The notes: generated from the letters alone by a model not told the origin. A stretch of 64,000 nt of DNA from Telmatactis stephensoni (GCA_029948255.1 JALIZF010001918.1:744001-808000); one strand, 5' to 3'. Positions 23,249 through 35,579 are shown, numbered from the stretch's first letter. A program made the numbers and translations.

Positions 23249-25275
23249 AACAAATTGGTGGTGATACCCGACTTTGATCCAACATTTCCGATTGCTGTGG
23301 ACATTCACCTCCATGTTGGCCCTCCCTGGGTTGCCCGGCCTGCTGCCCAATTCACTTTAATTCTTTGTGAACTGTTCATTGTTGCCAAATTTCTTGTCTA
23401 GTTTATACTGTGTTAATGTTATTCAATTGTTTCAATGCATATTGTTTTGTGTTATCTGTTTTGCTTAATTTTATGCAGTCATTTTCTTCGAAATAACTTA
23501 AGTGTAATTTGATCCTTTTCTATTGCGTAGTAACTTTTGATTTCGACAAATTTAGAAACCCTTAGTTTCGGTTCTGTGGCTTTTTCCTTAAGTTCGTTCG
23601 GTGCGTTTTCTGTTTTTCTTCTGTTAATAAGTTTGCTGACTTTTTCTAACTGTGGACTAGGAGTAAGGCTCGCGCGGCTAAGGCCGTGGAATCAGAAAAC
23701 TACTGTGACTGCAGCGAATCGCCTAGTACAAGTAGGCTAAGTTCTTTTAAGAGTCCGGTTCAATTGCCTAAGTTCGTTCGTTCGTTACTTGGTAGTAAAA
23801 CGAAAGCTAGTACTCCTCTAGGACCAATTATTTCTCCAGGATCGCTCAGCCGTATTTCGTATAGTGATGAAGACTCACAGTGAAGATACTGAAGATATAC
23901 CCTAGCACAACTACCAGATAGTACTTTGATAATAAGAGATAGAAGTCCATTAGGCGCTGTACATCGTGATAGTCAACCACCCATAGATCGACCTCCTAGA
24001 GTCATTGTTGAAAACCCACGAGCTAGAACTGAGGATTTACCGCATCCTCCGTCAGATTGCTTAAATAGTGAAGTTGAACACGACAGTGAGCCCCTAGAAC
24101 TCCGAGAGCTGATGATTATATATTTGTACGATCCTGTTGTTCTTCCACAACGTCATCCTGTCGGTGATCAGTTAGAGGAAGGAGAGAGAGCAACGCAAGT
24201 AACGAAAGAATTAGAACGCTCTACATCTAGCCCTTCAACTAACGCTCATTCAGTTCGCGAGATTGAAGAGTCTTTAGAGCGACAGTTACAAAACTTGAGA
24301 GTAGAACGACAAGAGCATGAAAACAGAACGGTCTGCATTACATGAAGCGTGTCAGGATCCACTCAGTTTTAGAAGAATGTTTAACTTTCCAACCTTTAAA
24401 GGTGATGATAGCGAAGATGTCCGCGATTTTATTAGCAGTTACACTCGTGCAGCAGACATCTGTGGCTGGAGTCGAGAAAAAAGTTGTAAAGCCCTGCCAT
24501 TATACCTTAGGGGATCTGCTAGTGTATGGTTTAACTCTCTGCATGATCGAGATACTCTGAATTTGAATCAACTTACTGAAGCCCTAGAAAAACACTATCC
24601 TTCATGTGCTTCTAGGTGGCAGTTAACGCAGATTCTAGATGAACGAAAGCAAAGAGGAGAGTCACTCAATACCTATATCACAGACATAAGAAAGCAGTGT
24701 AACAGACTTAACCTGCCGCCCGCTGAGTGTTTAAAACATTTTGTCAGAGGTTTGAAGGAAGAAATACGAAGTTACGTTGTATTGCAACAGCCGGAAACCA
24801 TTGAACAAGCGGAAAATTTTGCTAGACTTAAAGAAGTCACTTTGAAATCCGAAAGTACTTCAGTGAATGTGCTATTCCATAATGAGAATGTTAGTGCCAG
24901 TGGGACGCAACCTAATAGTTGCAAGTGCATATGAGAGTCATATGACCCCTCGTTGAATACAACACCTTATCCCAGTTTACCAGTGGCTAGTTTTCAACAG
25001 TATTCAGTACCGTAGCCTAATGCTCAATACTATCCAGAACAAGCTAGTTTTCAACAACATCCTGATTAGCTTCAGACATACAACAACCACATTCAATGCC
25101 CTCAATTCCGTATAATGACTTCGACTTTAGACAAGCGATAAATTAAAGAGGAAGTGCAGGAGCAATTTAAAGATCGTGGTAGAGGCAGACCGTCTAGGCA
25201 AGGTAATTTTAGAAACAGGAGAAGTGTACAAGGTGTGGTCAATTGTGGTTATTGCGGAAAGAAAGGTCACGTAAT
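23249..25275 (+). mobile_element. LTR-retrotransposon fragment (PBS region to gag zinc knuckle), no LTRs
   Basis: A 2027-bp insertion at the junction between the unit 3' flank and the 44-bp satellite; gttccct flanks both sides (23242-23248 and 25276-25282). The left end (aacaaattggtggtgatacc) looks like the point where an LTR ends and a TGG-starting primer-binding site begins. The right end stops within a gag zinc-knuckle coding region. Neither LTR nor pol is present. Confidence 0.75.
23686..25275 (+). pseudogene. Broken gag of a second LTR retrotransposon
   Basis: An upstream frame (23686-23883 and 23926-24345, separated by stops) encodes a low-complexity acidic and Pro/Arg-rich N-terminus. 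A shifted frame (24317-24934) encodes the recognisable capsid-like retrotransposon gag domain (FKGDDSEDVRDFISSYTRAA, then LYLRGSASVWFNSL and LKEEIRSYVV). After more stops a zinc-knuckle start (NCGYCGKKGHV) appears at about 25230-25275, where the insertion ends. Frameshifts and stops make it a pseudogene. It is not closely similar to the Gag at 16543-17877. Confidence 0.82.
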
Positions 25276-25389
25276 GTTCCCTGTACTTATACAATGCACT
25301 TATAGTAAAGGAGCTTTGGTTTCCTGAACTTAAAGTGTACTTATACAAAGGAGCTTTGGGTTGCCTGTACTTATACAATACACCTATAG
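25276..25389 (+). repeat. 44-bp satellite array 3, left part
   Basis: Two to three irregular units of the 44-bp satellite, split from the rest of the array (27498-27792) by a 2.1-kb hAT-like element. Confidence 0.9.
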
Positions 25390-27497
25390 CAGGAGGGAGG
25401 AGGTGACTCCAATGGTTTTTATTAGGCGCGCGCTGGTACAGTGATGTCTGCGATGTGACGTCACGGATGGCGTGCTTAGCAACCAAAATTGAGTTCACAA
25501 AATGCTCCGAAAAACAGATTCCAAAATGTTCTTGAAAATGTACTTTTTAGAAATTCCTTAAGACATTTACCTTCACTTTTGCAAAATTGATATTGCTTTA
25601 CCTTTAATCTGTATCAGTCTTGTCTTTGACACCAATCTGACGAGAAAAACGGCTCAAAACAAAGGAAAGTTGAAGTGCTTGTCTTGTTCAGTAACCGCCA
25701 TTTTTCGTTCTTCGAGGAGAAGGACGCGCGAGGAAAAAAATTTTTTTCTCGGGGTTTTAGAGCATTTTGAATCCCGAAAAAAGTTCCACGTACTCGTAAG
25801 TAATAGGCCTTTTGTCTGAACTCTGCTATTAACTTCCATTTTCTACAGTTTTGCTTAACAATCCCTTTGTGTCTCCTAACATATCGTATCAGATTTGTAT
25901 TTTGGTTTTCCTGAACGACTCAGCTCAGTAAATACAAAACATATAGACCTAGAAGCACCAATATGAATTGCTTTGAACTTCTTTTCACTCTCTATCAGTG
26001 GATGATGTCAATTAAAAACATTTTCGATAAATCTCAATCAAAGATATTGGGCTTCCTGTGGTAAATAGCTTACAAAAATATTCCATTTTGTAAAAGCATT
26101 TCAAAAAGATGAAATAAATTAAGGTTGTGGATAAAACTTTTAATAATTTGTTTGAAGGTTTGTGTATATTAATACTTTTAATAATCTCCTGTCAGTCTTG
26201 GTATGTTTTTCAGATCCAGTCATTGTATTGACACAATTATAATTATAATGAATAGAAAGCAAATTGAAGCCAACCTAATGCTCCAAAACTGCTTTGATCT
26301 ATACAAGTAAACGATATATTATTGTCCTTCTAACAGACTAGATATTGCAGAACATAACATTTTGATTGTTTAGCCTTCATAATTATGGTTTTGTATGTTT
26401 TCATGTGGAATACAGTAAAGGCAGTACTGAATGTTCCTTATACTAATATGCAAGTATTGTCTTGGTTTATTTTGAGTGCAAAACAACAGTTCTCTAGCTC
26501 TTAAATGTTAATTGATGCAAATTGAAGATACATGTAGAAAATTTGGCATACAAAATAGAAAGAACACAAGGAATAGTACAGCATTTCCAATTTAGATTGA
26601 AGATCAGATTTCTGATAACAACTCTACTTTACAGGCAAGTAACACATTTTTGCTGTAATTTCTTTATTGAAAATATTCTAGACCTAAACTTGAGCTGTAA
26701 TTACACAGAGAGAATGAAGTATATTTTAAATAAAAAGGGAAGTTAATTTTAAAACTGCCTAAATATTGTAATTATAAACTATCCAATTACACGTGTTAGA
26801 ACCAGTTTTTCGAAGTTTTTGTACTAAACGTTATATATTGGGCAGTTTTACCACAGAAATATTTATTTTTCAACATTCATAAATTCTAAATGAAAAATAC
26901 ATCGTCTAGTAGGTACAAGAGACGTTTTGTCATCACATTTTCTTTTATTATGCATGTCCTTTACCTTGAAATGTTTTTCTTCAGTTGTTGTCTTTCAAAG
27001 CATATTAAAAGTCCTTTTCGTTCAAATTTTGCAGACAACTCTTGTTTTCCAACTTTGGAGGGATTGTTAAGCAGTTCTACCTAAGGCATCTTTCCGAAAC
27101 GTAACATACATAATCTTCAATGACTCAGTTATACGGGGAACTTTTTTGAAGCTACAAATCCATCAACAGAGTCCACCAGCCTTGAAAATGTTCGTTGAGT
27201 TTTTCGTCTTTCAAGCAGTTTTTGGAACGAAACAGGTTACGAAAAAAATTAAAACGTTCGATTTCTTCGCTCAAAAACGTTGATGTTCACACTGATGAAT
27301 GTCCGTGAAAATCTTCAAATTTCTGTGAGGTTTTCAGGAATATACTTGGAAGATTTTGGTGTAAAAACTGCAAGCAAACCTACGAATTGCAATCTCCTTC
27401 TTTTGCCGCCATGTTGAAGCTATGCCACGCCACCGTGACGTCACATCGCAGACATCACTGTACCACGGTTTTCCTTGGAGACGCTCCCTCCCTCCTG
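25390..27497. mobile_element. Non-autonomous hAT-like DNA transposon
   Basis: 2108 bp with terminal inverted repeats of about 75-85 bp. The outer 11 bases (caggagggagg) and an inner 32-base block around tacagtgatgtctgcgatgt match in inverted orientation. It is flanked by an 8-bp target duplication acctatag (25382-25389 and 27498-27505) derived from the satellite unit. An 8-bp duplication and CAG-type ends fit hAT. The AT-rich interior has only short open frames and no transposase, so it depends on an outside enzyme. Confidence 0.88.
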
Positions 27498-27792
27498 ACC
27501 TATAGTAAAGGAGCTTTGGGTTGCCTGTACTTATACAATGCACCTAGAGTAAAGGAGCTTTGGGTTGCCTGTACTTATACAATGCACCTGTAGTAAAGGA
27601 GCTTTGGGTTGCCTGTACTTATACAATGCACCTATAGTAAAGGAGCTTTGGGTTGCCTGTACTTATACAATACACCTATAGTAAAGGAGTTTTGGGTTAC
27701 CTGTACTTATACAATACAACTATCGTAAAGGAGCTTTGGGTTGCCTGTACTTATACAATGCACCTATAGTAAAGGAGCTTTGGGTTGCCTGT
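27498..27792 (+). repeat. 44-bp satellite array 3, right part
   Basis: About 6-7 units in the same orientation as arrays 1 and 2, ending in the same junction (tgcctgtggttatcagg) upstream of gene copy 3. Confidence 0.96.
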
Positions 27793-29467
27793 GGTTATCA
27801 GGTTAACAAATTGCAGTCCTGCGATTTTCGCCCACTTGTTTTTAGACGTAATGACTGTAAGGTCATTCTGTTACTCTTCTGTACTACTTCACGAGTAGTG
27901 AGAAAGCTGAAAATCTCCTGCGCTACAAAATTCCTATGTTTGGGTTTGGGGTATGTGAGCCAGAGGTAAGTTTTTGTTATATTGATTGGTTTTTTAATTA
28001 TTACATTGAAATTTGTTTGCGTATTTTCGCTATGTTTTTGAATTCGCGTAAAATTGAAAAATTAAAGTTTGTTGCAAAGTGACTCAGTCATGTTTTTGCA
28101 ATATGAAAGTGTCGCGAAATATACGATTTCACTGAATAAGGTAGAAATTTTTAAAGTTGGAGTAAAAGGCAGAACTAGTTCTTGAGAGGCCTTTGAAAGG
28201 TGAAAGGCTGTGGTTTACGTACTTTCTTTGCTGCCAATGATCCCCATATCAGTGTTGTTGATAAATCCTTTGTAAAATCTCACATATTTGAAGAACTTAT
28301 TTTTCGTCCGTTCTAGTGTTTATACTAGCCTCAAGTTGGAAAAGTTGTGAGCTCTAAGTGAAAACAAAATTCTTGTGGAAGCTCTTTCAAACAAATGAAT
28401 GGCAAAACCGGCCGAATTTGAGGCTTTTCGTGCATGGACGGATTATTATTTTTATTTTTTCCCCATGATATTTAAAAAAATATGGATTCAAAATTCGGAA
28501 GAATTATTCTATAATCGCGATTAGGAAGGTCTTAGGTGTTACATAGAAAATGTTTAGTTTTAGCATACAGTTCTCCTATAATTGGCTAATTGTTTGTCTG
28601 TGGGAAACTGTGCCATTTTATAACAATACCTTTTGTTGTTTAAAATAAATAATCTGATTGGACCAATCGTTGTTTTGCGTCTTTATGAATTTTGTTACTG
28701 AAACTTAACGGGAGATATGATGCAAATTATACCCTGCCTGACTTTTCAGTCAAAGCAAATAAGTACGAAACAAGCTTTTTTGGACATCTGCCATCGCTTG
28801 AACGGTGTATATTTTTTTCGCAGTTCGGCTTCCCCAGTTTATGAGTCTTGCCGGAATTTTTGTCAGGGTTCTTTCTTCAAAGTTGTGAATTTATTTGGCT
28901 CGGCATTATCAATATGAATATGATTCGCCCCATGTAAGCCGGAATCCTGAATCTAGGCAAAAATGTTGATTTTGGAATCCAGAATCCACCAATCGAGGTT
29001 ATACCGAAATACAGAATCCACCTTTGAAATCCCGAATCTGCACTCGAATAGATATAATTTCTAGGCCAAAGGAATCTGGAAATTAAAAACAAAATGACAA
29101 AAACAAAAAATGAAATCCAGAATCCAACATCCAGCTCTTGGAATCATTCTGGATTCCCTTGCATGGGGTGAAGATGATATGTTATGTGAAAGTGTGAATG
29201 GACTGTCAAAGCACTGTGATTGAAAATGACATTTCAAATAGTACCCAGAGCTATCAGTTTTTCGTTTCAGGAATGTCTCAATGGGGTGGTGGCTGTTTTT
29301 ACGGGAACAATTAAATTCTTCTGTTACTGTTAAGCTCGTTTTGAATTTTCACGTACGATAAATTACGCGTTTAAAGTCTGAACTCTTCTGCTTTACCGTA
29401 CAAGACCACCAGCTCTATTTTTCCGTATCAAGCCATTTTTGACAATAATTTCATTTTCTCTCTTCAG
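27793..29467. other. 5' flank of gene copy 3
   Basis: No gene seen; close homologue of 9245-10927. Contains the 241-bp inverted-repeat element 28928-29168, and ends in a polypyrimidine-AG tract abutting the start codon. Confidence 0.75.
28928..29168. mobile_element. Small inverted-repeat element (MITE-like), unit 3
   Basis: Nearly identical to 10384-10624, same length and position relative to the gene, so inherited by duplication rather than inserted independently. Confidence 0.65.
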
Positions 29468-32400
29468 ATGAACATTCATTGCTACCAAATTCCCACTTTG
29501 GTCTGCTTGGTGCAGCTCCTCAGCTGCTCCATCATACTGGCACAGCAGTGCAAATCAGAAAGCGAATTAATGCACTACAAGGATAACTATACTCTTATAT
29601 CATCTTCCTACAAGAAGACTACCGCTGAACACTTTGGTGCGTGCTACAACGACTGCCTCAAAGAAAGAAACTGTAGCAGCATCAATTACTACTTAGCCAA
29701 TGAGACGTGTGAATTGAACAACGTGACCAAAGCATGCTTCCCATCAAGATTTGTACCAAGTGAGCAGTCTATCTATGCAGAGGCACGAAAGCAAGGTGAG
29801 ATCTAGATATATTTTAACCTTAAAGACTGGTACACACAAGGGACTGAGCTTGCTCACGCAACGTGCTCCCGCAACACGCTCCTGGATCATTTTTCACAAC
29901 CAGTAAACACGAGGGAGCATGCCCCTGTACTGGTTGTGCAAAATGACCCAAGAGCGATGTTGCGAGAGCATGTTCCAGGAGTAATCTCCCTCGTGTGTAC
30001 CGACCTTCATGTCCTTTTTGTCCTTCTAATTCGTTTTTTCTTATGAATATACGTCCACACCAGCCGAGATAAATTGAAAACTCATAATTTTTTTCTACGG
30101 AAAGTCGTAAATAGACTACAGTTTGGGATGTGTCGGGGTATTAAGATGCAATTGCGGGGTTTTAAACAGCTGTTGAATCTCATTATCTGCTTCAAATGGT
30201 AGTCAAACGTTGACCACCATGTGCTCTCAAACAGAGCATATTGATAACCTGTCTTTCTGCAGTGGAAATTCCAACAAGACTGAACTAATTGACGTCATAT
30301 GAAACCCAGCAATAAGAAAGATGAAATCTGTAACACCGTATAAAAAGAGAGCACTTCTGCAACTAACGTTTCTGAGCTTAGCCTTTCATCGGAGTTAGTA
30401 GCCTTTCCTCAACGCAGAAGTCTTTTGTCAAACAAAACGCCTTTTCAATATAGGTAGTGAAAATGGAGGATATATAAAAGATGCGATTTTAGACTAGTGT
30501 AGACTTAACGGAAGTTTTGTGCAACCTGACCAATCGGCTCACCCACCTTAAAATTTATACCTAGAAAAGAAAACTTTTTAGACATAGTTTTTGTCATTAT
30601 GAGTTAATTGTTTTGATTATTGTTATAAATTATCATATTTATTGCAGACGGTTGCAGAGACCTTCGTTTCCTTGACTGCTTGATAAACAAAGCCTTGACA
30701 GGTCACGTGATCAGTAATTTCAGCCTTCCAGTACCTGCACTAAAGCAATGTCAGCAGAAATGTTTTCATGAAGGCAAATGTGTGTCGTACAATTTGGGTC
30801 CACTCGAAGGACAAAACAGATGGTGTGAATTGAATGCCGCTGACCATTCAACTCGACCTGATTTCTTAGTTCCCAAAGAAGGCTATGAGTATTGTATGAT
30901 ATTGGTGAGTATCCTGCAAAAATTGGAAATGAAATGCAAGAAATTCAAATCGGTACTATAATCGGAACGACTAACGATTCATAAAATAAGAGTGAAAACG
31001 TCAGCCTCGAATTGATGTGGTGGAACACTTGCTTCGACGCACGCGCGATATCAGCCCCCAAAAGTATATGAGTGATCGATTAAGCTATCTCAGTAGGGCT
31101 CAATGCTAAAGTGTAAAATAAAATCCTTCACTTCGCACTTAATTAATTTTTACTGTTATTTTAGAATCACGAAAAGTTTGAAAAACGGAATATTTCATGC
31201 AGTGAGTATGATATTCGATTTTCCACCAGAATCCCTGCTCGTCCAACCCTTGTCCAGCAGGAAGACTCTGCATGCCTGACTTTTCATGGGACACGTTCAA
31301 CTGTGACGGTAAGTCAGTCCGATCCTGGTTCAGTTTAGCTATCGATCAGTGGTCGATAGCTTATTGTGTTGCCTGTATCAAAGATTTTCTACGTTGTTTA
31401 AATGAACAACGCTCTCAACAATTGTTAAATCCAGAACAATAATTAAACAAATTATGGACGCTCTTGGCTTAAATCGAGCTTAAAGCAGTTTCCTACATGT
31501 TGCAGCCAACAATGTTGAGATTTGTTGGCCAAAATTTTGGGAGCGTTTGCTCGGACATTCAATTAAAATTCTCGATGGTGTTCCTAGATGGCGGTTGGAC
31601 ACAGTGGGGGTCGTGGACAGCCTGTATCCTGCCAGCTACCTGTAATGCAACTAGAACTCGAAATTGCACGAGTCCTGCCCCACAGAATAACGGTGCTAAT
31701 TGTACTGGACGAGATGTGGAAACAAGAGTATGGGCTCCAGGGGAATGTCCAGTACATCAAATCAACACAGCTGGTAAGAAAATGGCGCTGTGTACTAGAT
31801 CCCATTTGGGTGTGGAGGATGGAAGAATAGCTGACAACCAGATTACTACATCATCATACTTATTATATTATATACTCACTGAGTAATTCTAATCAGGTTG
31901 TGAGAGCCCATTGGGTATGGAGGATGGAAGAATACCTAACAACAAGATTACTGCATCATCATACTTTAGTTCCTGGCATGCTCCATGGCATGGTCGACTT
32001 CACAAGAAGCGCAAAAAATCGAGCATTGGTGGCTGGGCAGTAAAAGTGAAAGAAATTGGGCAGTATATCCAAATTGACTTTGGTAGTACCAAAGTCACCA
32101 CCATGGTTGCCACGCAGGGACGATATCCAGATGGACAGTCTCACTGGATAACCAAGTACTCTTTGTCGTACAGTAATGATACTAATAACTGGTCAGATTA
32201 TGAAGGAGACTGTATCAAGGTTAGAAATACATAGTGAGAAATGTCTTCCTGTGCCATCCTTGTACATCTTCCCGGCAAGGAGCCCATTTTTTTCTAAAGC
32301 TCGAAAAAAGCACGAAAATAAATGAAAAATAGCGCTATGAATAAAAGAAGAATAAGTTGTCCGACGGAGACTGGGGGCAAGCCAAGCGAGCCGAGTGAAG

Positions 32401-32936
32401 AAATCCTCTGCTCGCTCCGTTCGCTCTGATTGTCCCTCGGACGGTTTAATCAATTTTTCATTTATTTTCGTCTATGCCTTTTTCAGTTCGAGCTTTTTTT
32501 GTGTTTCATTTCATCAAAAGACATAGGCGGGCTCCCTGTTGTCTCAAAAGCTGATTATGCCAGTGTTCGCTCTTTGTGGCTGACCGAAAGTAACGCGGGC
32601 TCTGGCATTGGTTCGAGGTTTATCCAATTTGTGTTTCACAAGGGTCTTCGATTTTTAGAAAGCTGAGAAGGCCGTTTGAACGAGGATGACGCCTATCCCT
32701 TCTTCCCTTCGATCCCCAGCGCCGCTACACGGTCTATGCCATCTTTCAACAACTCAGCTGAATTTTTCTTTCTTCGGGTCTAGATTTTTCCTGGAAACAG
32801 TGATTCAAACACCGTTGTCACCAACAAGCTTGAAATACCCATCAGGGCAAGACATATTCGTTTGATTGTAAAAGGATATCATAATTTTATCGCATTAAGA
32901 ATGGAACTTTACGGCTGCAATAATCTAGCCTTTTAG
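29468..32936 (+). CDS. Secreted PAN-PAN-EGF-TSP1-discoidin protein, copy 3
   Basis: Exons 29468-29795, 30648-30904, 31230-31308, 31588-31773, 31897-32219 and 32784-32936 encode 441 residues. Domain order is as in copies 1 and 2. Exon 1 differs from that of copy 2 by a single residue (EQSIY for EKSIY). Elsewhere it diverges more: Trp for Ser in the second PAN module (QNRWCEL), CESPLG for CVSPLG at the discoidin start, and several changes in the discoidin loops (SSWHAPWHGRLHKKRKK). Its introns lack the element seen in intron 3 of copies 1 and 2, making this the most compact copy. The frame is intact; the ligand is unknown. Confidence 0.88.
29824..30007. repeat. Foldback element in intron 1, copy 3
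   Basis: Ends gactggtacacacaaggga and tccctcgtgtgtaccgacc; same element as in intron 1 of copies 1 and 2. Confidence 0.75.
31800..31885 (+). pseudogene. Decayed partial duplicate of discoidin exon 5, copy 3
   Basis: ttgggtgtggaggatggaag and gctgacaaccagattact, then an AT-rich stretch, directly upstream of the true exon 5 (31897). Here it follows the exon 4 donor by only about 30 bases. Confidence 0.7.
32319..32464. repeat. Eroded palindromic element in intron 5, copy 3
   Basis: Same ends (taaatgaaaaatag / atttttcattta) as in copies 1 and 2, but the central gtgagctcac and part of one arm are missing. Confidence 0.65.
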
Positions 32937-34072
32937 TATAGGGCTGGAAAGCTTTCTTGCTGCTCGTACTGCTTCATCGAAGACTCAGTTCTCATCATGC
33001 CATCAATCAACTGTTAAAAGTTAACTGTTAAGGTAATTCCGTAGAAATAAAACTAGAAATGGAATTCTCATAAAACTTCACACAGTGATAATTTTTGAGT
33101 TGCTTATCCCAAAAATGAAATAAAAAATGGGGGTCACCGTAGCCGTTTTTGCGCTAGACTGCTTTAAAGTACACCATCTTTTGTGTCTTGAGGGCTCAAG
33201 ATTCGAAGATCAAAATCGCGTCAAAAATAATTAATTTCTTAAATCTGAGCAGTGCTAGCTGACTAATATGAGTCATTTTCTCTCTTTGGGCAATAGCCTA
33301 GTATTATGATGCAATAAATTGTTGTAAAAATACGTTTGCTACAAGAAAGAAGGTAAAATTGGTTGATAGTACGTGCCCGTGAAGCAGCGTGAAAGCACCT
33401 TCCGACCGCACGTTTTATAAAATATCTAAAAAACTGGAAATGGAATCTTGACTATAATTATATATATGATAGAGAACCTTATTACCGTTGATTTGCAAAA
33501 ATAAAAAGAATAGGTGCCCGTGCTCGTTTCCGCGCTACGACGCGCTAAAGTGTGAAACCGACGTCGTAAACAGCCTGTGGCCGAAGAGGACTGAGGCGAG
33601 CAACCACTAAAGCGCCTCTTACAGCGTGTCTACTGATCAAAACTTCATAAGACTAAAGCTTGCATCATTTTAAGTCAAATATATATCTTTTACAATCAAA
33701 CAAATCAAAATAGGCTGAACTATGCTATGCGCAGTAGAGATGCGCACTGCAAAACTACGGAATTACCTTAAACGAATTTCATAAAAGCAACACATGCAGC
33801 CACCAAAAGAAGGTCCGAGGGCCGCACTGGCGACATCGCAACTCTGCTTGTTTTTTGTTGCAAATGCAGCAGATAGCACCTTGGGAAAGGACGGATATTC
33901 CTCAGTAAGAGCCGATATTTTTCGCAGCTCATAATCGCTGGTAGAGTTTTGTTAGTGTGATGGCTGGCATTGTTCCTCATATCATGCAATTCGTCGTGAA
34001 TTACACTAGCTCCAGATGCCTGCAGTGAGTTCAGTGCTTGATGCTGCTCTATTTACCGTCACAGGAACAGCA
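32937..34072. other. 3' flank of gene copy 3
   Basis: No gene seen. Homologous to the 3' flanks of copies 1 and 2 except for a 738-bp element (33031-33768). Homology to the other units ends at 34072, where a poly-G-ended element begins. Confidence 0.7.
33031..33768. mobile_element. TA-flanked inverted-repeat element
   Basis: 738 bp with perfect 15-bp ends aggtaattccgtag.. / ..ctacggaattacct and TA on both sides, as expected for Tc1/mariner-type target duplication. The empty site is visible in copies 1 and 2. No transposase frame, so non-autonomous. Confidence 0.82.
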
Positions 34073-34397
34073 CCCGGAGGGGGGGGGGGGGGGGGGGCGC
34101 CATTGTAAAAGGATCGGGTATGCTCGTCGTATCTATGGGTAAAAATCAGCGATTTGGTATCTTTTAGGGTGTTAAAATTAAAGTTTAGAGTTTTAGCATT
34201 TCCTGGTCTCTTTTAGGGTTTCAAAAGAGCCCATCGCTTATTCTCTTGTTCTCAAATGGAAGAAACAAAAGCGTTTCGACCCGTTCAATTTTATTTTCAT
34301 CATAATAATGTTCATTAGCTTGTTTTTTGTTGTTAACAACAACGATAACAATATCGTTGGTATCTCTTAAGGGTTGAAAATCATCCAGCCACGCATC
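34073..34397. mobile_element. Poly-G-ended inverted-repeat element, 3'-truncated
   Basis: Starts cccggagggg with a run of G, then cattgtaaaaggatcgggta and repeated 'ggtat.tctta.gg' motifs. Homologous (inverted) to 56435-56841, but similarity ends near 34397 before the C-run end. Compared with copy 2 it inserted after acaggaacagca. Confidence 0.78.
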
Positions 34398-34721
34398 GTA
34401 CGTCCGAAGCTTACGAGGGCTGCGACTGCATGGTCAATAATAAATCGAGAGGCCAGGTTTAGCAGTGAGATTGTAGCGATGACAATCTAAAAGCGCTTGA
34501 AGCGTTTTCTTAAATTTAGGAAAGTACGCTTGAAGCGTTTTGGGAAAGGTGAGAAGAGTGCATGTTGTTCAAATAAGCCCTCCTTTTGAATAAGCCGTCC
34601 TCGTCCTCAAGGTGAAAGCCAGGGGACTTTGGTCATTTGGTCATTTACGGTATGAGAAAGGAAAAATAGAAATGAATGAAAGGAAGTAGAAATGGAAATG
34701 GAAAGCAATTTGTCAGCTTAC

Positions 34722-34818
34722 CCGGCATAACAATGTCAAGTCCCCAAATGAGTTCACCCTTCACATAAAGTTGTGGGTATGCTGGCCTATTGGAATGCTT
34801 CTTCAGGCCTTCACGAAC
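34722..34818 (-). pseudogene. Stray duplicate of GLRX3 exon 11
   Basis: Encodes [20 protein letters not shown] and onward on the - strand, with acceptor and donor sequences and flanks matching exon 11 of GLRX3 (39205-39297); the duplicated block runs roughly 34570-34915 versus 39020-39400. It has a 4-bp insertion near the donor (97 nt against 93), which breaks the phase, and replaces conserved residues (Trp to Arg, Gly to Trp). No neighbouring GLRX3 exons were found, so it is a pseudo-exon. Confidence 0.85.
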
Positions 34819-34960
34819 CTGAAAACAATAGAATGAAAATTTATCAAAGAGACCGACTTCTCCCACAAAGTGGAGTTAATAACTTAGACTGATGATTGCA
34901 TAAGTCATAGTTTTCGCGAATTCGCTCTTTTCCACTGGTTGGTTGCTCAACTCATTTTTA

Positions 34961-35338
34961 GGGACCTTACGCAACAACGGATGCGACGTCAGAGAAGACG
35001 GGACGCCAAAAAAGATTAAAGAACAATCGAAAACGCTATTTCTTCCGCTTGTTCATTTTCATGTGGCATTCATACTTAGAATCTTAGAATAATACTTAGA
35101 ATAAATGAAAATGAAAGATCAGTTTTCTGTGCGAACGAAAAATAAGCTGATTTACTTCTACAAGTTGCCGTTCTCGGTAGAGCGTGAAATCTGGACTTTT
35201 CACGTTGTAGTTTTGAAGAGTACGGTCGATATCTTTGCAGTTCTACACATTTGCACGTGCATTTATTGTATTTTGTCATTAAAGGCATTGTTTTATGCCG
35301 TCGCCGTCCACGTTGCCGTCGTGGTTGCGTAGGGTCCC
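34961..35338. mobile_element. TA-flanked MITE
   Basis: 378 bp with ends gggaccttacgcaacaacg and, inverted, gggaccctacgcaaccacg, flanked by TA. No coding capacity. Tc1/mariner-like by the TA target. Confidence 0.75.
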
Positions 35339-35469
35339 TAATAATGGTTCCATAAGGAGACTAGTTAACTGTATAGTGCATGACATATTAATTTCCATTA
35401 GATGTTAATGTCAATATCCAATGATATTAAAAAATATGCACGCGTTAAAAACACAACTACAACCACATC

Positions 35470-35570
35470 AGAAAAAGCATGAGCTCCAGGTGGGAACCGA
35501 ACCCACACCCTTCCGATAATTATTGGTAGAGGACCGTAGAGCATTCGTCTAGATAACCGGAAGGACGTCA
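35470..35570 (-). repeat. Possible tRNA-derived SINE fragment
   Basis: On the - strand gtgggttcggttcccacc resembles the T-arm and B box of a tRNA. No clear A box or cloverleaf was found, so it is a tRNA-like repeat rather than a tRNA gene. Confidence 0.35.
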
Positions 35571-35579
35571 TCATGACAA

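Noticed and set aside
35470..35570. Candidate tRNA gene on the - strand
   Set aside because: Only a B-box-like T-arm is convincing; no anticodon stem or acceptor pairing could be built, so it is listed as a SINE-like fragment.
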